64,000 nucleotides of DNA from Apostichopus japonicus (lineage: Eukaryota > Echinodermata > Holothuroidea > Aspidochirotida > Stichopodidae): the NCBI RefSeq assembly GCF_037975245.1, contig NC_092561.1, positions 12,833,001 through 12,897,000 of the forward strand. The letters run 5' to 3'. Within the stretch, counting starts at the first letter, position 1. Each line of letters starts with the position of its first letter. Below the pieces are notes generated by a model that was not told the DNA's origin, ran no database searches, and saw only the letters and a list, made by a program, of their open reading frames with translations. Positions 1 through 12,768 of the stretch are shown here, piece after piece. The translations under genes were made by a program, and so were the position numbers.

Positions 1-476
1 AAGTGATGGACTATTGTATATGGGGTAAACAATTTCTGTATCAAACACAACATATTTTAACATGTTAACTAATATTATCAACATAAACTAATTTAATAGT
101 ACCAAGTACAATGTTCATGTTCCTTTGATACTTTTATCAACCTGTTGAATTTTTTTTTTTTTAGTGCAGACCATACAATTTTATTATTAGCAACCGTTCT
201 GAGAAAATGCGGTCTAGCCATCGCTGACCGAATAACAATGTCTTCGGCTTTATTGTTATTGTGTTCAGTGCGCCTTAGGTGAGGTCCAGCAACAGCAGCT
301 TTCAGAGGAACCCAGGGATCTTTTCTATGGGTTGAGGAACTGCAGCAGTAGAATATTGTATATTACTGATGTATGAAATGAACTGACTTCAATAATGCCC
401 CTCCATTGAATATCATGGTATATCTAGAGAAAGGCAAGCTGAAATAATATGTAACTGCTTATAGTGCTTAGTATAT
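1..476. other. No gene recognised
   Basis: AT-rich DNA with one T run near 153-164. I see no coding exon, RNA gene or complete mobile element here. Confidence 0.5.
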
Positions 477-1573
477 TGTTACGAGGGCCCATTGTAGCCT
501 AACGCTAGTTACTGCTAGTGAGGAACCTAATGTTATTATATAGAAAGTATTTGAAATGGCCTACGTGACAATCAATATTTGAGAAACTAGGTCGGGTTAA
601 CGTCAGGATGTTATTTATGTAATGAGCAATACACGATTGTTCTGGTATATTCCTTATGATGACGCGCTGGTCTCGGGTTAACGTCGGTTTACGTGAAGTC
701 CCGTTGCGCTGTGCACACATCTTCGTGGATTCTCTGGAATGTTCGCGAGATATGCAAAGGACTTCCAAGAATAGAGAAACTGGGTCAAGTGTATCGAGAA
801 AGATCTAGATGATTCTTGACATGGCGAATCGTGTAAAAACCCGCCCAGATCGGAGAGTTTCTCAGTTTCTGAACGAATACAAGCGACGACACCTATTATA
901 CCATTCTACTATATATCGTCAGTGCTCAACTGCCAGTAGTTTCTGAGGGATTGAGATATCGATACCAAAATTGATTCTACACTTCCATTCAGAAGTTTGA
1001 AGAGGACTTTGCTGTGAAACTACAGTTTTCCAGTCTTTATTTCGGAGAAGGTGAAGAATTTCTGTCTCCGTTGAGGAAGTTCGTTACGCCAGGAGTTGGT
1101 GGCTGTAAAGCTGATTTTGGACTGACTCTGGTAATATTTAGTCGGCGAGAAGTTCGACTTGTGCTTCACTCGATTGTAGCTGGAAGTCCGTCTTCTATTT
1201 TGGAGCATCGCCGGAAAGAAGGTGACTGCTGTTTCTGGGATCGCGAGAAACTTGGTCCAGGACCAGTGAATTTCGCGGTACAAAGGACCGAGAATCGTCG
1301 TCATCGAGGTCGTGGCCGCTGAGGGATATCGCCGTTGGAAGAGACCAGCGTGTTTTAAAGTGTATCCTATCTTGTTAAGTTTGTGAGTAATTTTCTGTAT
1401 ATTTGTAATTACCACTTGTTGTTGTTGGTTCAGACTCCATTGTTCAATATAGTTCACGTTCCCATTCATATTCTCTAGACTCGTCAATTTGTCTGTGTTC
1501 CTTACGGAAACGAACCCAGGCTTGTGTCTCGTTAAAAATTAAATAAAGAGACCTCTCGCATTCCAACGTAACA
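477..1573 (+). mobile_element. Probable solo LTR of a retrotransposon
   Basis: The segment opens with TGTTACG and closes with CGTAACA, a 7-bp inverted terminal match with the TG...CA ends expected of LTRs. A TATATA stretch lies at 910-915 and a polyadenylation signal AATAAA at 1542-1547, about 30 bp before the end. This gives a promoter-then-poly(A) order on the plus strand. The interior is richer in GC than its surroundings. No gag, pol or protease ORF and no second copy are visible on either side, so a solo LTR is the simplest reading. The 5-bp flanks (TATAT and AAATG) do not match, so the target-site duplication is lost or the boundaries are slightly wrong. ORFs inside (for example 1014-1322) are probably incidental. 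Confidence 0.5.
910..915 (+). promoter_or_regulatory. Possible TATA element of the LTR
   Basis: TATATA lies upstream of the GC-richer part of the LTR-like segment, with AATAAA about 630 bp downstream on the same strand. The order fits an LTR promoter. No initiator could be verified. Confidence 0.25.
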
Positions 1574-2090
1574 AAATGTACAAACTTTATGAAATGTTGA
1601 TATTCACACAGTTCGCTATGATGTGTACAAGGGCTGTACATGGAAGCTGGTTGAAAATTGAAGTTGGTTTAAAACTTTCTATGACTAGAAATGAGCTAGA
1701 ACTGCTTTCTTACTATATACAGGTATGTCGATCTCTCTGTGTGTCCACTGGGTCTGCTGTTGCTGTTATTCTTGTTTTTAGTACTATTATATACATGCTT
1801 GTTCCTTCTTTTGATACATAGATTTCACTCATGTCGCTATCCGATTGTTGTAACAGATTAACTTTTAATTCAAACACAAACCTCAATAGAGGAAATGATG
1901 CAATGCTGATGCATGGATCTGTATCGGAAATACTTTCTACTCAATTAGCCGAGCTGTTAAGACAGCCTATTATCAGTTCATGGGAAATGACTCTGACTAG
2001 ATGCTCTGTAACTTAGGAACTTCTACTGATGGACTCTATTGCTTAGTTGATATCTTTTGTTATGAGTCACTTGAATGGTATGATGCCCTG
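1574..2090. other. No gene recognised
   Basis: Ordinary AT-rich sequence between the LTR-like segment and the 29-bp satellite. Two short plus-strand ORFs (1576-1821 and 1831-2016) show no recognisable motif. No primer-binding site or retroviral-type ORF follows the LTR. Confidence 0.4.
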
Positions 2091-3399
2091 GTCAGAATCA
2101 TGAAGACTGGGAAAGGGTTAGAATGAAGACTGGGATAGGGTAGGGGTTAGAATGAAGACTGGGATAGGGTAGGGGTTAGAATGAAGACTCATGGGATAGG
2201 GTTAGGGTCAGAATGAAGACTGGGATAGGGTTAGGGTCAGAATGAAGACTGGGATAGGGTTAGGGTTAGAATGAAGACTGGGATAGGGTAGGGGTTAGAA
2301 TGAAGACTCATGGGATAGGGTTAGGGTCAGAATGAAGACTGGGATAGGGTTAGGGTCAGAATGAAGACTGGGATAGGGTTAGGGTCAGAATGAAGACTGG
2401 GATAGGGTTAGGGTCAGAATGAAGATTGGGATAGGGTTAGGGTTAGAATGAAGACTGGGATAGGGTTAGGATCAGAATGAAGACTGGGATAGGGTAGGGG
2501 TTAGAATGAAGACTGGGATAGGGTAGGGGTTAGAATGAAGACTGGGATAGGGTAGGGGTTAGAATGAAGACTCATGGGATAGGGTTAGGGTTGGAATGAA
2601 GACTCATGGGATAGGGTTAGGGTTAGAATGAAGACTGGGATAGGGTTAGGGTTGGAATGAAGACTCATGGGATAGGGTTAGGGTTAGAATGAAGACTGGG
2701 ATAGGGTTAGGGTTAGAATGAAGACTGGGATAGGGTTAGAATGAAGACTGGGATAGGGTTAGGGTCAGAATGAAGACTGGGGTAGGGTTAGGATCAGAAT
2801 GAAGACTGGGATAGGGTTAGGGTCAGAATGAAGACTGGGATAGGGTAAGGGTCAGAATGAAGACTGGGATAGGGTTAGGGTCAGAATGAAGACTGGGATA
2901 GGGTTAGGATCAGAATGAAGACTGGGATAGGGTTAGGGTCAGAATGAAGACTGGGATAGGGTTAGGGTCAGAATGAAGACTGGGATAGGGTTAGGGTCAG
3001 AATGAAGACTGGGATAGGGTTAGGGTCAGAATGAAGACTGAGATAGGGTTAGGGTCAGAATGAAGACTGGGATAGGGTTAGGGTCAGAATGAAGACTGGG
3101 ATAGGGTTAGGGTCAGAATGAAGACTGGGATAGGGTTAGGGTCAGAATGAAGACTGGGATAGGGTTAGGGTTAGAATGAAGACTGGGATAGGGTTAGGGT
3201 TAGAATGAAGACTGGGATAGGGTTAGGGTTAGAATGAAGATTGGGATAGGGTTAGGGTTAGAATGAAGACTGGGATAGGGTTAGGGTTAGAATGAAGATT
3301 GGGATAGGGTTAGAATGAAGACTAGGATAGGGTTAGGGTCAGAATGAAGCCTGGGATAGGGTTAGGGTTAGAATGATGACTGGGATAGTGTTAGGGTTA
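2091..3399. repeat. 29-bp tandem satellite with telomere-like core
   Basis: About 45 tandem copies of a 29-bp unit made of GAATGAAGACTGGGA followed by TAGGGTTAGGGTYA. Units differ mainly at one C/T position. Some carry a CATG insertion after GAAGACT, and some have AGGGG in place of the second TAGGG. The core contains two to two and a half copies of the TTAGGG telomere hexamer per unit on the plus strand. No ORF or gene motif is present. Confidence 0.95.
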
Positions 3400-5093
3400 T
3401 CTTTTCGGATATGGTTTTAGAATTAAAACTTGCAGAATCCATCTGCAAGGATCTAAGTACCAATAATTTAAGGGAGGGGAAGGTAACCCAGTTGCCATTG
3501 TCAGTCACAAAATTTTGGCTTCACTGCAATGGGCCAGTATAGAAGTAGTACAGCCATTGCGCTATAAACCTCCATGGTACAGCACACCATGATTTCATCC
3601 CATTCCAAACTCACTGAAACCATGAAATCTAGACAATGCAACAATAAACATGACTAGGAAATGTGGATTGTTTCCTGATTTTGCCCAGGGCCTTGATATC
3701 TTTGTACTCTTTGCTTAATGTGGGTAATCAAGGATACATTTAGGCCTTGATCTATATAGGTCAACATCTGACCAACTGTAAATGGCCTGGAACTTCCTCT
3801 AATTCTGTCTCTACCTGCTGTCCTGTTTCAAGGGAAACAACATCTTATCTATGAATGTTTCAGATGTACTGAAAATAGCATACGTCACTTCCTTCATAGT
3901 TAATTCAGAGTGAGGATTGAGTGGTAGGAATCTCATTAAGGCAAGGGAGGTGGGGGGGGGGGGTGGAGGGCAGAATTCTAACCAGATTCTTACCAGATAT
4001 TGGGTTAAATAGAAGTGCATCAGTTGACAGGGGACAGGTAAGTTTTGGGGAATATTTCAGATGTACCTACTTGTATACCAATAGCCTAACATTCATCTCT
4101 TTAATAGCAAAATTATAATCATCTAACTTTCAAGTGGTTGTTTTCTTTCCTTAAGACTACATTACTTTCATCTGCCCTAATTAACTGCCAATTGTTTTTG
4201 GATTTGTGAGATGTTTGCAGCAAGTCTAGGGTTATCATACTGCGTACTAACATGTCTGAGTGAGTCATACAGGAAGGAATCTGTGTCAAAGTAGCTGTTG
4301 TACCAGTACTTCCTGCTCTTAGTCAGTGTTTTTCAATGCCAGATATGGAAATGCTCATAAGCTAGTTACATAGCAATTCTAATGTGAAAATGTGAAAATT
4401 AGATATTGTGTTTTAATTGTCATTAAAAATTTGGAGAGGATGGGCTTACAAAGACATGTTTAAAATGGAATGGTTGAAGTAAAGGTTTTGCATGGATAAG
4501 TTTGCCCAATTGTCTAATTAGTGATTGTAAATTGCCAAGTTTCTTGATATAATTTGTTTTCTCTGTGCATGTACTGTGTCCCTCAAGGTACTGTACTCTA
4601 CTCTCCATCTATGCCATGCAAAGCTAGTTATCACAAATACAGTAGTTGACATGGATTCAGTCAAGCTTGAGGCATTGTGATGAGAAAGAGGAGGATTGGC
4701 ATTTAGTCCTGAAAGTAACATGATGGCCTGGAACTGGGAGAAGGTGGGGGACTATTGTGGTAACTAAACTGTGCATGGTAACTATGGTGGTTGTCTACTG
4801 TGGGTTTAAATTGTGATAAATATGTTAATTGAGTCATATGATGGGTTACTGAGTTTGGTTAATTTAATTACTTTGCTACTCTCCTACCTACTTGTGCTTT
4901 AATGTTTGTGTATTCCCATCTCACATCCTCTTTGGGATCTACTGTACTTGCATTCATGGAGTGTGACTACATGTTTTCCACAGGACTTATATCCTATGGT
5001 TATTATGGTGGATGACTATGTGGGTCACTAAAGGCAACAGAACAGATGTACTATATGGAGAGATGGGGACTAGTTAGCATTGCATTTGCTAGA
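3400..5093. other. No gene recognised
   Basis: AT-rich DNA with a G run near 3951-3962. Short ORFs on both strands show no conserved motifs. No exon, RNA gene or bounded element could be supported. Confidence 0.4.
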
Positions 5094-5613
5094 TGCTGCC
5101 CTATATGTTTACACATGGTTTGAAAGCATCCTAAAATGTTGGACATGCTGCCCTATATGTTTACACATGGTTTAATAGCATCCTAAAATGTTGGACATGC
5201 TACGCTATGTGTTTACACATGGTTTAAAAGCATCCTAAAATGTTGGACATGCTGCCCTATATGTTTACACATGGTTTTAAAGCATCCTAAAATGTTGGAC
5301 ATGCTGCCCTGTATGTTAACACATGGTTTAAAAGCATCCTAAAATGTTGGACATGCTGCCCTATATGTTAACACATGGTTTAATAGCATCCTAAAATGTT
5401 GGACATGCTGCCCTATGTGTTTACATATGGTTAAAAAGCACCCTAAAATGTTGGACATGCTATGCTATGTGTTTACACATGGTTTAATATCACCCTAAAA
5501 TGTTATACATGCTGCCCTATGTGTTTACACATTGTTTAATAGCACCCTAAAATTTTAGACATGCTGTCCTATGTGTTTACGAATGGTTTAAAATAGCACC
5601 CTAGAATGCTGCG
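5094..5613. repeat. 52-bp tandem repeat
   Basis: About ten tandem copies of a 52-bp unit containing GCCCTATATGTTTACACATGG and then GCATCCTAAAATGTTGGACAT. The first copies are nearly identical. Those after about 5460 diverge, with ATAGCACCCTA replacing GCATCCTA, as expected of decaying edge units. Confidence 0.93.
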
Positions 5614-7432
5614 ATGGGGGAAACTGGTTACATTCGCACTAACAAAGAACCATGTTTTGTGACAATAGTAAGCAAGCCATGACTCATATATACACAACAC
5701 AGTACTGTTAACTAGTATGAGGAAACTAATGTCAGGTGATGTTCAAAACATGACATCTTTGACAATTAGCTGACCGTTTCAACCTTGGTCCATTCTTTAT
5801 TGCCCTTTTCTAAATGCTACCATTGTAAGCCCAAACTTTAACAAAGCACATGACTGCTTGTTTGTGTTAAAGTGTACTTGAATGGCAAGAGATCATTAGT
5901 TCTGTACTCAATTAGCTGATGAAGAAAGAGAAGAGAAGATAAAACAAAGGCAAGGTGATTAGAGAGAAGTCCAGAGAGAGACACACTGGAAGAAATGATC
6001 GCACAAAGTATTTACCACTTAGCAGGCCTATTCTCAAAGTTGACCATTTTGTTCCAGAATTGGGTGTCAAAGGGTCAACGTCCTTCATGTCCCGCTAAAG
6101 TGTAAAGGGACTGGCAATTTTGTAGCAACTTTTTATGTTTTGTTTGTGTTCACAACACACATGTTACTGGTTGCCTCTCCTGTCAACACAAACAGGGATT
6201 TCTATCATCACAACTTGACCTAAGACAGCCAGATGAACCCTGGGAATAGAATTCAGATAATTTGAGAGATTCCTAAAAGATGAGATCATTTTGAACAGTG
6301 TCCACTGGCATATTCAGTCACAGGTGAAATGATATTGAGTTATTCTCTCAGGTTAACTTGATATCAAAGGACAATTCATTCCATGTCAAAGGTCGAATAA
6401 CAAAAGCTGTAATAATGCATCAGTTGTTGGGGGTATTAACAGTTTAGAGTTGCTGGTGATGAAAGCTTGGAATGTAGTCAAGTTTATTGCTCTCATATGA
6501 CATGGCAGTTAGAAACCACCAAAACTGCTTCAATTAGGATTGTTGGCAACAGAATCTGTATGAGATGGGCATGGCATGTGTGTGCATATATACCTGTGTA
6601 TTTGTATGTGATACCTTTTTGTGAAAATGTAGTATTCTCAAAAAATCAACAGAGGTCAAATTTTGTAAACAGGAACTTAAAAAGTAAAACTTTGGTGAAC
6701 TTTACACTTGTTAAGTACATCCACCTTTGTGAGTAGAAGCCCACATTTTTTTGTAGAGGTCAAAGTTTATTTGAAGTCAGTTGAGTATGAAAACCTTGTA
6801 AACACAATAACTCTAGAAGTATAGGCTGGATGAATTTCATACTTATTATAGATCTACATTGCATGATGTTGCCATCAATGGTCAAAACCTGACATTTTGT
6901 GTAGTGTTTATATTAAAATGTTCTCCAAGAAAATGTGTCAAGGAATGACTACAACCAACTAGTGTTTAATTAGTTCATAACTTTTTTAATCTTTCTCATT
7001 CATTTGTAAATTTTGTTCATTTACTATTGGCGATTGTGGCATCTAAGAGGAAATAATAGGCAAAGCCTTCTTAGTTCTTGTGTTGTAAACCAAGTCTTGA
7101 AGTATGTTTGTAGTCAGCTGTGGAAGTAACAAAAAATTAAATAAAAAAAAGCAAACTGGGATTGGAAGGATGGAAGGGAAAATGTTAAGAAAGGACTTTA
7201 ATAACAACATTAATTTCCACTAATTGTAGCTCCTCTTACCCATGAATTGAATATGTTTTCTGAACCATAGCTGTAATAGCTGAGTTATCATCTCCATAAA
7301 TTGTATTGTCAATAAATGGGTAGATTCTCTGATGGAAGTGACTTTCATATTCCTGCATTAGTATCTCTGTAATGATTGAATGATTGCTCCATGAATGATT
7401 TCACTTCGTTCAAACATGGATGCATGAAGTTA
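5614..7432. other. No gene recognised
   Basis: AT-rich non-coding DNA. The largest ORF (6467-6736, plus) has a composition like its surroundings and no recognisable domain. Confidence 0.4.
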
Positions 7433-7894
7433 TTTACATTCCCTGGCTCTCCTCTCAGCCTGCATAAAACCTCCGCTCCTCTTCTCATTAGCTGCTAGTC
7501 CTCCCAGGCTGTAGAGTTGCTCCTGTTCAAACTCAGCTGCAGTTGCTGGACCCTGGATATGAATATGCATCATGTTCTTATCCTGCAATTTGCATAGTGT
7601 TTGTTGGGGAGACCATATTTGACTTGTCATCTGCTGATGCAGCGTTTGATTTTGAGGAAGAGGATTTATTCTGGGTATAAGAGGCCAGTAGTGGTCACTA
7701 GGCAACTGTGAGGCATTCCCATCTGTGACTGAGAAGTTCATGCAAAGTTCACACCTTGGAATGATAATTCTGGTCATATTTTGAAGGCTTATATTCCTTG
7801 GGTGAGATAAATACATACTTACAGTGTGTGACTTAACAGTAAGAGTATAGTTAGTGATAATTAAAAGTATATTGATTGAAGACAACAGTGTCAA
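7433..7894 (-). other. Unrecognised minus-strand ORF, possible exon
   Basis: An open frame of about 154 codons on the minus strand, long for this AT-rich DNA. The downstream half (about 7440-7740) is richer in GC and gives a protein-like composition, including LYSLGGLAANEKRSGGFMQ and a charged end ERRARE. It can end at a splice donor, GAAT then GTAAAT, with the GT near 7434. No acceptor was identified with confidence and I do not recognise the protein. It could be an exon of an antisense gene in the phosphatase 5' region, part of an old mobile element, or chance. Confidence 0.2.
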
Positions 7895-10708
7895 TGTTGT
7901 CTAACAATATGACCTAGTGTGTCACAATTGTGATTCTAAAATGTGAAAATCAATCTGCACAAAGTAAGAACCTGTCAATAATGGAGAATGAGTGTTTCAG
8001 TTTAATCTGCATTTGCTAGTGATTTGCAGCTTTGGTCGAAAGGCAAAGCCTAATTAAAGTACCTGGACTTTTTATAGCTAGTATGAGTCACCATCTGTTA
8101 CAAGCCATTACAGACTGTGATCTCAGCCAGGCGGGGTTAAAGAAATGTGACAACCGTGGTGCACTGGAATGTTATGGAGGATGAAAAGAGAGGCAGGATA
8201 AACCAGTGTTGTTAGATACAACTTGGAATCATCTTAGATATAATGGTTCTAGGAAGAATGAACACCCACAGGCTAATTAGTTTAGGTTAGGAAGAGGTGT
8301 GCAACAGCAAGTATATACATATCTTGTTGCCATAGCAACTGTCAAGTTGATCATATTATGTATGTGAAGCTGTAGAATTGCTTTGGTTATAAAGTTCTTT
8401 TCTCTTTTGTTTTCCTTGATCAAGAAACTGCTTTAAGATTGCAGCCCCTTGGTTTATAAATATTGACAATGCTTCATTTATTGAGGACCATTATTCATAT
8501 TTTTAATTTCCTAGAATCTCCTTTTGTGATAGCAGTCTCAGACTCTCAGCAATACAAAAAAGACTTTTGCCACTATGAACTCTAAAGTTTGTAAGTAAAT
8601 GGGCAGCTTTGGGGTTCTGTGTAATTAAAAACCCACATTTACTTACTTCATGAAGCAGATGGGTACCTAAACAGCATAGTTAAGCAGCAAATGGGTAAGG
8701 GGCGGTTTGTTGGAAGGCTTTGTAATTTTGTGTAGTATTTTAGAATTAATATTGGGTTATGCTATAGTTAGTGCATCAAAATTCCCTACACCCATCATAT
8801 ATACATTTTCCAATATTGAGCATAATTAAGACATGTATGATTTAACTTTACTTAAAAGACCTCATTGAGACAGGGGCACTGTTTAATACGATACACTGCT
8901 GGAACATTAAAGTTACATGACTTGACATTGTTCACGGAGAATCTTGTGCTGGCGATCTTATTGAATTTCTTCCATCCACTAGGTAAATACAAGAAATGCA
9001 TTTAACATGGGACATCCATAGTAACAACACTCTATCACAATCACCAAAGACTAGATAATTAACCATGTCTCAGCATCTCACCAAAAGTTGATTTTCTCAA
9101 TTCTTGTCAATAATTCAGGCAACTTTGCTGAGTTGCTGAGGGTAGTAGGATTGATTGTCATTACCAGTAAGCTATTCCTTCTTCTTCTTCTTGGCCAGAG
9201 ATAATTCATCACAGTCACGCAGAAAGCTATTAATAAACCAGTTAATAAGCATATTGTACTGTGTGTGTTGCCATCATTGAGACTATCAGAGCCTGTCTTG
9301 CTATAGCAGACAGCTGTGCAGGTGAACTACTGTGTAAAACCAGTTACAACTGGAATAGCCAGGCATCAGCAGCTGTGTTGGTCTCTGAGTGGCTGCTATG
9401 AGTCATCACCTTGGTTATGCAAGCAAAGCTAGTCTTCATTGGTTGGTCGGTGGAGTAGCTAGCCATTGTGCACAAGCAGATTTGGAACCAATCCTAATAT
9501 TCCTCTTGTTTACATACATTATTATGTATGGTTTTTTTCATGCTTTAGTCATGGAGGAGAGTTTATTGTTGAGGCTGACAGAATGAAAGATAAAATCTTC
9601 TACATATTTTAATAACTTTCTTTGTGATGGTTTCAAGTACTGTAGTGGTTTATAGTACTACATGTGAATGGATGTTTATTCATGGAGGATATAAAAACCT
9701 GACTCAGTTATTTGTTATAGACCCAAAGACTTCAAAGGTCATCTTAAAACAACTACATATTACTTTGGTGTGACCAGCCTTGTGATATAAATATGATAAC
9801 AGGATTTCCCTCAGTCTGAGATAGCTTTGCAGTATCAACCACATGAATACTACATAGTATTGTGTTAATAGCTTATTTCAATGCTAACCGTTTATATCCC
9901 TCACATTTTATTGTACTGCTTTAATATTTCACTGAAAAACAAAAGGTGATATCATTGTATGTTTTTTTTACAAGTTTGGTGAACCAAAGTAATAAATAAT
10001 CATTTCCGTGTGAATTATCTTCCATTAAAATCTGTAGAAACAGGTATAGTACTTCCAAAGTATGGGAAAGTTTACTGAACATTTTAAGCTTGAAATAGCT
10101 AGAGAGGTATTTTGCAAACTTCAGTGAATCCATGGTGTTGTTTGGGTTGATGGAGAGGACAGAGGCACTGGAGAGGGAGGAAATGGAGGGGAGGGGAGGG
10201 GATGGGGAACACACAGAGGACGTGACAAACATGCATCTACCCATAGGACCAAACTGATACCAGGAAGGAGTTTGTTCATTCTGATCTAAGCTGTCTCCCA
10301 TCAACTTATATACTTTCCCACATACCTAACTTACAAAAGAGGTACCAGTTTGGCATGGTGGCCCTTCTGACCCACTTATGGCTCACCAAGGCAACCATTC
10401 TGAAGTAAACACATGATACTTGTCTACTTCCTTGTGTAGCTTTTGCATAATTTATGCAAATCAGGTTAGGTTTTATTCTTCATAGCAAAGTGCTTTGATC
10501 CCCTCAAAGAACCTTTAATATTAATGAAAGTCATCATTCTTGACAATATTAACATGTCGCAGGTGTGTTTAGCAATACTAGACTCCATTTTCTCAGAAAG
10601 CCTTTTGTGTAGGGCATACAATGATTGTCTATTTCTTCTTTGTGAATGTCAGAGATAGACAGCTGATCTTCAGGTAGAGCTGCTTATTGTTTACCGTTCA
10701 GTATTATT
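7895..10708. other. No gene recognised
   Basis: AT-rich DNA without convincing exons. A purine-rich stretch lies near 10150-10210. The ORFs at 9389-9586 and 9921-10304 have no motif I recognise. Confidence 0.4.
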
Positions 10709-10993
10709 ATTGTATTCAGTCACGCAACCAAGGGGGGGGGCAACCGCCCCCCCCCCCCCCCCTTGAGCATATTTTTTGTATGATATCGCTAGTAAATTCA
10801 AAATAGAAAATGCTTAGATGCAACTTACAAGGCCTGGGAAGTGTCATTTCCAGTGATCTGGGAGGCATTTCGGCAAAAGCAAAAATTTTCTTGTACGCTT
10901 CGCGCCAACTCATGATGGCGCTACGCTTAGATAGTTTGCCTACAGGCTTCGCCCCTCCCTTGGCAAATTCCTCACTACGCGCCTGATTGTATT
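10709..10993. mobile_element. hAT-like MITE with 8-bp target duplication
   Basis: The element occupies 10717-10985 and is flanked by perfect 8-bp direct repeats ATTGTATT at 10709-10716 and 10986-10993. Its ends start CAG on both strands (left CAGTCACGC, right-end reverse complement CAGGCGCGTAG), so they are imperfect inverted repeats. An 8-bp duplication with CAG-type ends is typical of the hAT superfamily. The element has a G run next to a C run near its left end (10732-10762). At 269 bp it has no transposase. The minus-strand ORF at 10716-11015 is carried by the element and is not a gene. Confidence 0.75.
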
Positions 10994-12465
10994 TAATGGT
11001 TGCAACAGCCAGCAATGTCTAGAGTAGACTTTATTGACACCATGACACTAAAAGCAAAATGAAGATATGAACACTGGTGGGAAAATATTGAAAGTAACGA
11101 AGTAAGAGTATTTTCGGCTGTGTAAAGATAAATAATAATGACAGTACCAAGCACAGCTAGTATCAGGACGAGTGTGTACTAGTAATCTCCTAAATTAATA
11201 GTTGGAAATGTCAGATCAATCGTTATTTACTCGTGAATAATTATATGATCATGATTTATCACAATGCATCCTCTGTATCAAATACTTTTGGACAATTAAA
11301 TGAAGGATTAAACCTCTCATCCTGCACTAATCCTAATTTCTTATAATACAGAAACATTGTGTGTTTAATGTGTACTCTTAAAGTAATTATATATTAACAT
11401 GGAGCTCTATTACAGTAGGGTTCCATGATATTATTACTCATCCTGTCAAAAAGGTTTTTCCTTGCTTGGTTCAATTATCCAATTTTTGACCTTACCACTG
11501 CTAGTGGTTTTAAAGCAGTGGCAGACATATTTGTGGCACTTAGCTGGAGGGGAACTCCCAGGGATTGAACTTGTCTATTTGATGTCAAAGGTCAGGATGT
11601 GGTGATCATAACAATGAGTGTACAAAACCACAGATATGCTCTCCAGAGATTTACCTTACCAAGTATGGAAATAAAGTTTGAAAATGTTAGTTGATTTTCC
11701 ACTGGATAGGGTAGTCAATCCAATTCTATCCATGTACTACAAGAGTTTCAAAGTAGCGTGACCTATTAGCATAGTGGGTGGGTGGGCTGTATGTTGTAGT
11801 CAGTCCATAATCCTTACATATGAGTAAATTACAACTTATTATGTAGTCCGAAAAAGTCAAAGATGTTAACACGTCAGTTGATTTCTATCATCCACAGGGT
11901 AGCCATAATGTTTGTAGGTTACCATAATATTGTAAGCATGGATCAGTTGGATAACTGACAAAAGTTTAGCCAGAATAGCAAAACAAATTCATGGTACTTC
12001 TTCTTCTTCCATAATTTGCTTAGTCGGTGATTCGACTCCCAAAGCTGACATTTTTTTCAGTGACACCATTTGTGTAAAGATTTAAATAACTATTGAAACA
12101 ATGTGAATGGTATACATCAGTCATTGTTTTACCAGAGTAGGACAACCCTGCATAACTCTCTAGATAATAGGATATTAAACTATTCTGTTGGTGAACAGGA
12201 TAATACTGTTGGTGCAGTAAAGTAGATGATTTAAGTCATTGAACTGCTGCTGCATTGTGGTACCTTGAAGTTACCCCGATGAGTTTCTTAAAAGTATTCA
12301 TGAAATCATTACATTGTGGTATGAATTAATGCAGTCAGGGCACACTGTGCAGGGACTTTGCTGTAACACTACTGTAGGTGATCTATGCTCTAAGACACTG
12401 TACAGGGACTAATAAAGAGGTTTACAATTTCTTACAGGGACTACGTGTAAGGATATAACATAAAT
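10994..12465. other. No gene recognised
   Basis: AT-rich DNA upstream of the first recognised phosphatase exon. I searched it for the missing rhodanese N-terminal exon and did not find it. Confidence 0.4.
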
Positions 12466-12720
12466 ATTGCACTTATGCATACAGTACTTATGTATACTCA
12501 ACTTATGCATACTGTACTTATGTATACTGTACTTATGTATACTCAACTCATGCATACTGTACTTATGTATACTGTACTTACTGTACTTATTCATACTTTA
12601 CTTCTGCAAACTGCACTTATGTATACTGTACTAAATGCATACTATACTTATGTATACTGTATTTATGGATAATGTACTTATGCATACTGTACTTATGCAC
12701 ACTGTATTTATGCAACATGA
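12466..12720. repeat. 15-bp tandem repeat (ACTTATGYATACTGT)
   Basis: About 17 imperfect copies of a 15-bp unit alternating ACTTATGCATACTGT and ACTTATGTATACTGT, with some ACTCA variants. The unit length is a multiple of three, which explains the repetitive ORFs on both strands; they are not genes. The array ends about 50 bp before the phosphatase exon at 12769. Confidence 0.9.
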
Positions 12721-12768
12721 TAATTGTAAAAAGCTAAAATTAACTAACTGTCACAATTTTTCTTGCAG

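Noticed and set aside
1014-1322. 102-codon ORF and the antisense ORF 1020-1487
   Set aside because: Both lie within the LTR-like segment, have no recognised domain and overlap on opposite strands. Explained by the higher GC of the LTR.
7433-7894. Opioid-like peptide (GGFM motif) precursor
   Set aside because: The sequence reads KRSGGFM, lacking the Tyr of YGGFM, it occurs once, and there is no convincing secretory precursor context.
12409-12672. Repetitive ORFs on both strands (HKYSMH / LMHTV words)
   Set aside because: Products of a 15-bp tandem repeat.
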